From an uncultured Lachnospiraceae bacterium (GTDB taxonomy: Bacteria > Bacillota > Clostridia > Lachnospirales > Lachnospiraceae), in the NCBI GenBank assembly GCA_948470755.1, contig CAOKPU010000014.1, positions 1 to 52,854 on the forward strand: a DNA stretch of 52,854 nt. Direction: 5' to 3'. This document shows positions 51,085 to 52,854 of the stretch, one piece after another (within the stretch, counting starts at the first letter, position 1; the number at the start of each line of letters is the position of its first letter). Both the position numbers and the translations under genes were made by a program. Below the pieces are notes generated by a model. It was not told the origin of the DNA, ran no database searches, and saw only the letters and a program-made list of their open reading frames with translations.

Positions 51085-51501
51085 CTAAAATTCGTACCTT
51101 GTTCCATGTGAAAGCAACAACCCGTCTGTTAATTCCACACATAAAATTATAGTATTCTCATCATCAAAGTCATTATGTCCATTATCAATCCATTCAGAAA
51201 ACACATTTTTCAGCCTCTCTGCAATCTTATGATTTTCTTCTTTCCCAAAATAGCCCAAATTGATCCCCTTTCCATGTGCTGTGAACCATTCGCCAGCTAT
51301 TGCAATAGAAGAATTGTTTTCCACATGTTTTATTTTATTTGAAAGGGCATATGTAATAATATAAAACGCGCCATTCTCATAATAGGCATTTACATACCGT
51401 ACATAAGGCACTTCATTTTCTACTGTTGCCAATGCAATAACCGTATCTTTCCCAAAACGTTCTGTCATTATTTTTTCGGCTTCTTTACTCAGTTTTTTCA
51501 T
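51085..51501 (-). CDS. Pyridoxamine 5'-phosphate oxidase-like flavin-binding protein
   Basis: The 138-residue protein has the split-barrel flavin-binding pattern: FGKDTVIALATVENEVPYVR (shown in part), NAYYENGAFYIITYALSNKI and the middle helix. Members bind FMN, F420 or heme; the function of small stand-alone forms is generally unknown. ATG 51501 has AAAGGAGA 7 bases upstream. Intact by length. Confidence 0.8.
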   Translation of the reverse strand: MKKLSKEAEKIMTERFGKDTVIALATVENEVPYVRYVNAYYENGAFYIITYALSNKIKHVENNSSIAIAGEWFTAHGKGINLGYFGKEENHKIAERLKNVFSEWIDNGHNDFDDENTIILCVELTDGLLLSHGTRYEF

Positions 51502-51543
51502 AGGGTTATCTCCTTTACAACTTCCAATCCGGAAAATCAAAAT

Positions 51544-52056
51544 TTATATTTCCTCTTTTAGTAAGGAATACATTTTCATATCCGTGACTTTCCCATTTTT
51601 TACGGCATTATTTCTTAATGTCCCTTCATATTGAAATCCCGCTTTTTCCAGCACACGGCAAGACGCCGTATTATACGCAAATGGCTCTGCGTAAATACGG
51701 ATAATATCACTTTTATCAAAAACATATTCGCAAATCTGTTTTACTGCTTCTGTCATAATCCCCTTTCCCCAGTATCCTTCAGCAATATAATATCCCATCT
51801 CGGCAGTCTGCCTGTGAATATTTCCCTGACGGAAAACACCGATACTTCCCACCACCTGTCCATCTGCTGTTATGGCAAAAGCAAAGGTTTCATTTTCATC
51901 CGCAGACAGCATGGCAGAAATAAAATCCACCCCATCCTGTTCCGTATAAGGGTATGGCAACCCATCCCTGAGATTATCCTGTACTTTTCTATTGGAAAGA
52001 GCCGCCGCCAGATCAGCCGCATCTGCCAGATCCCATTTTCTTATTTTGCAGATCAT
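51544..52056 (-). CDS. GNAT acetyltransferase, RimJ/RimL-like (4)
   Basis: The 170-residue protein starts at ATG 52056 (GGGAGGA 6 bases upstream). GNAT landmarks: EMGYYIAEGYWGKGIMTEAV (about 81-100), then RIYAEPFAYNTASCRVLEKA (about 116-135), and GFQYEGTLRNNAVKNGKV. These fit RimJ/RimL-type protein or drug acetyltransferases. It lies at the left border of the ParB-containing part. Confidence 0.85.
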   Translation of the reverse strand: MICKIRKWDLADAADLAAALSNRKVQDNLRDGLPYPYTEQDGVDFISAMLSADENETFAFAITADGQVVGSIGVFRQGNIHRQTAEMGYYIAEGYWGKGIMTEAVKQICEYVFDKSDIIRIYAEPFAYNTASCRVLEKAGFQYEGTLRNNAVKNGKVTDMKMYSLLKEEI

Positions 52057-52189
52057 TTTTCTTCCTCCCTGATCGTTCATCTTTAATAACAGATTTTATT
52101 ATACAGTATATCCTCAGCAAATGGAACGTGCTTTCCAGGCATTTATCAAAAACCAAATAACACATTTGCATCCATAACATACTTCCAAT

Positions 52190-52226
52190 AAAAAAACTCC
52201 AACATATATCAACATGCCAGAGTTTT
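52190..52226 (-). terminator. Terminator downstream of the ParB-like pair
   Basis: On the minus strand AAAACTC and GAGTTTTTTT arms flank about 20 bases that contain further self-pairing. The T-run follows on the minus strand (A run at about 52190-52196 on the plus strand). Confidence 0.5.
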
Positions 52227-52252
52227 CCCCGTTTCATCTTCAAGCCATATAT

Positions 52253-52528
52253 TTATGGACATCTTCTTCCATTCATCTGGAACACATCATGCCCCTTGAT
52301 ACTCTTCACCGCCTGCCGCAGATTCCTGGCCCTGCCATGCTGATGATACGGATGGGACGCCTTATGCTTATGAAAAATGATACATTCCCCCTCCCCCGGA
52401 TATTCCGGGTTATGGATATACCAGATATGCCCCGTATTCCTTGACTGGACCGTCACATCATAATCCTCCGCCAGGATAATGTTAAAATAAGTCTTATCCA
52501 GCTTCTCACTCTCTTCCCTTCGGAACAT
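52253..52528 (-). CDS. Conserved element protein of unknown function (91 aa)
   Basis: The 91-residue protein has LAEDYDVTVQSRNTGHIWYI (residues 19-38) and IIFHKHKASHPYHQHGRARN (residues 50-69), rich in histidine. I have seen similar short proteins following ParB-like genes in Lachnospiraceae integrative elements but know of no function. Its ATG overlaps the ParB end by 23 bases, so it is translationally coupled. GGGAGG is 3 bases upstream, a short spacing. Confidence 0.6.
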   Translation of the reverse strand: MFRREESEKLDKTYFNIILAEDYDVTVQSRNTGHIWYIHNPEYPGEGECIIFHKHKASHPYHQHGRARNLRQAVKSIKGHDVFQMNGRRCP

Positions 52529-52854
52529 CCGCCTCCCCTACCTTTCCGAACCATGCCGCCAGCGCATCCGCCACAATCCCTGCCGCATCCGGAGACTTCA
52601 CTTCGGCAAAATACCTCTCATACACATCCGCCGACAGCTTAATGCTCCTCCCGGCAGAAGCCTTCTTCCCTTTCCCACCATCCAGCACTTCCAGCACCCT
52701 CTTCTCCGTCACCTTCCCGGCCATGCCCCGGATGCACTTTGCCGTCTTTGCGTCCAGCTTGATTTTCCCTTGTTCCGCCAGACCGGACACCGTTTCCTGT
52801 TCCTTATCGGACAGATAGGATAAATCCACTGCCGCCACCAGCGGAAGCGTCCCG
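52506..52854 (-). CDS. ParB/RepB-like partition protein, C-terminal part
   Basis: The reading frame enters from beyond the right edge. Visible are about 116 residues: TLPLVAAVDLSYLSDKEQET (shown in part), typical of the start of the ParB C-terminal helical domain, then helices and a hydrophilic tail (SPDAAGIVADALAAWFGKV). ParB proteins partition plasmids or act in integrative elements. The N-terminal CTPase/helix-turn-helix is outside the window. It suggests that the accessory region belongs to an ICE or a plasmid-like element continuing to the right. Confidence 0.65.
   Translation of the reverse strand, partial: GTLPLVAAVDLSYLSDKEQETVSGLAEQGKIKLDAKTAKCIRGMAGKVTEKRVLEVLDGGKGKKASAGRSIKLSADVYERYFAEVKSPDAAGIVADALAAWFGKVGEADVPKGRE

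Noticed and set aside
1-52854. CRISPR arrays, tRNA or rRNA genes
   Set aside because: No regularly spaced direct repeats and no recognisable tRNA or rRNA sequence were seen on either strand.

Overview
The window looks like a chromosomal stretch of a spore-forming, gut-type Clostridia, most likely Lachnospiraceae. The basis is AGGAGG ribosome binding sites, AT-rich promoters, Firmicutes-type proteins (GH18 spore-coat hydrolase, Lsa-type ABC-F, DUF6056, Lachnospiraceae-style small HTH proteins) and gene content typical of that family. Genus cannot be fixed from the sequence alone. Several real genes use GTG or TTG starts.

Layout. (1) 1-7590 is the right part of an integrated element. It holds a HicAB toxin-antitoxin pair, a divergently arranged repressor module, BRCT and SWIM-finger proteins, a tight four-gene cassette of unknown function (5605 to 4204, minus) and a large serine recombinase. 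The element ends inside a GH18 gene, leaving its 3' part at 7586-8041. (2) 8067-12216 is a minus-strand cluster reading MarR regulator, citrate synthase, DUF1538 membrane protein, tandem PII-like protein. (3) 12427-13700 holds a small membrane protein, an XRE-like regulator, a dispersed repeat and a roughly 270-bp element with perfect 43-bp inverted arms. (4) 18792-13723 is a glycan-type operon (branch-type glycosyltransferase, DUF6056 membrane protein, a second glycosyltransferase-like protein, ABC exporter, small membrane protein). (5) 19542-22870 is a strongly AT-rich islet next to the 3' end of guaA. It carries a P-loop/ASCH fusion, a GNAT protein and an orphan membrane-anchored protein. 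(6) guaA here has a shortened glutaminase domain lacking the usual catalytic residues. After it come a chemoreceptor, an Lsa-like ABC-F protein, a VOC protein and a DUF1349 protein.

(7) 29523-33775 is a decaying zone: a TetR-controlled MFS exporter is intact, but a Crp-type regulator, a DUF1801 fragment, a MATE exporter and at least two other genes are broken or fused. (8) 40066-33789 is a type I restriction-modification locus (hsdM, hsdS, hsdR) whose hsdR has a one-base frameshift. Divergent from it is an RpiR regulator, acetyltransferase and HAD phosphatase operon. (9) 42309-44181 is a dead IS256-family element with a decayed IS110/IS1111-like element nested inside. (10) 44365-52854 is an accessory region: phage-like scraps, a second TetR-MFS pair, a chloramphenicol acetyltransferase homologue, methyltransferase, four GNAT proteins, a truncated metallo-hydrolase, a PNPOx-like protein, and at the right edge a ParB-like protein that suggests the start of a conjugative or plasmid-like backbone.

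Many of the broken genes fail at homopolymers (T5, T7, G8), so some frameshifts may be assembly errors. I found no tRNA, rRNA, CRISPR array or replication origin. The best candidates for undescribed biology are the four-gene cassette (4204-5605), the P-loop/ASCH plus GNAT pair with its intercistronic hairpin, the citrate synthase/DUF1538/PII cluster, the GuaA variant and the long-armed repeat element.
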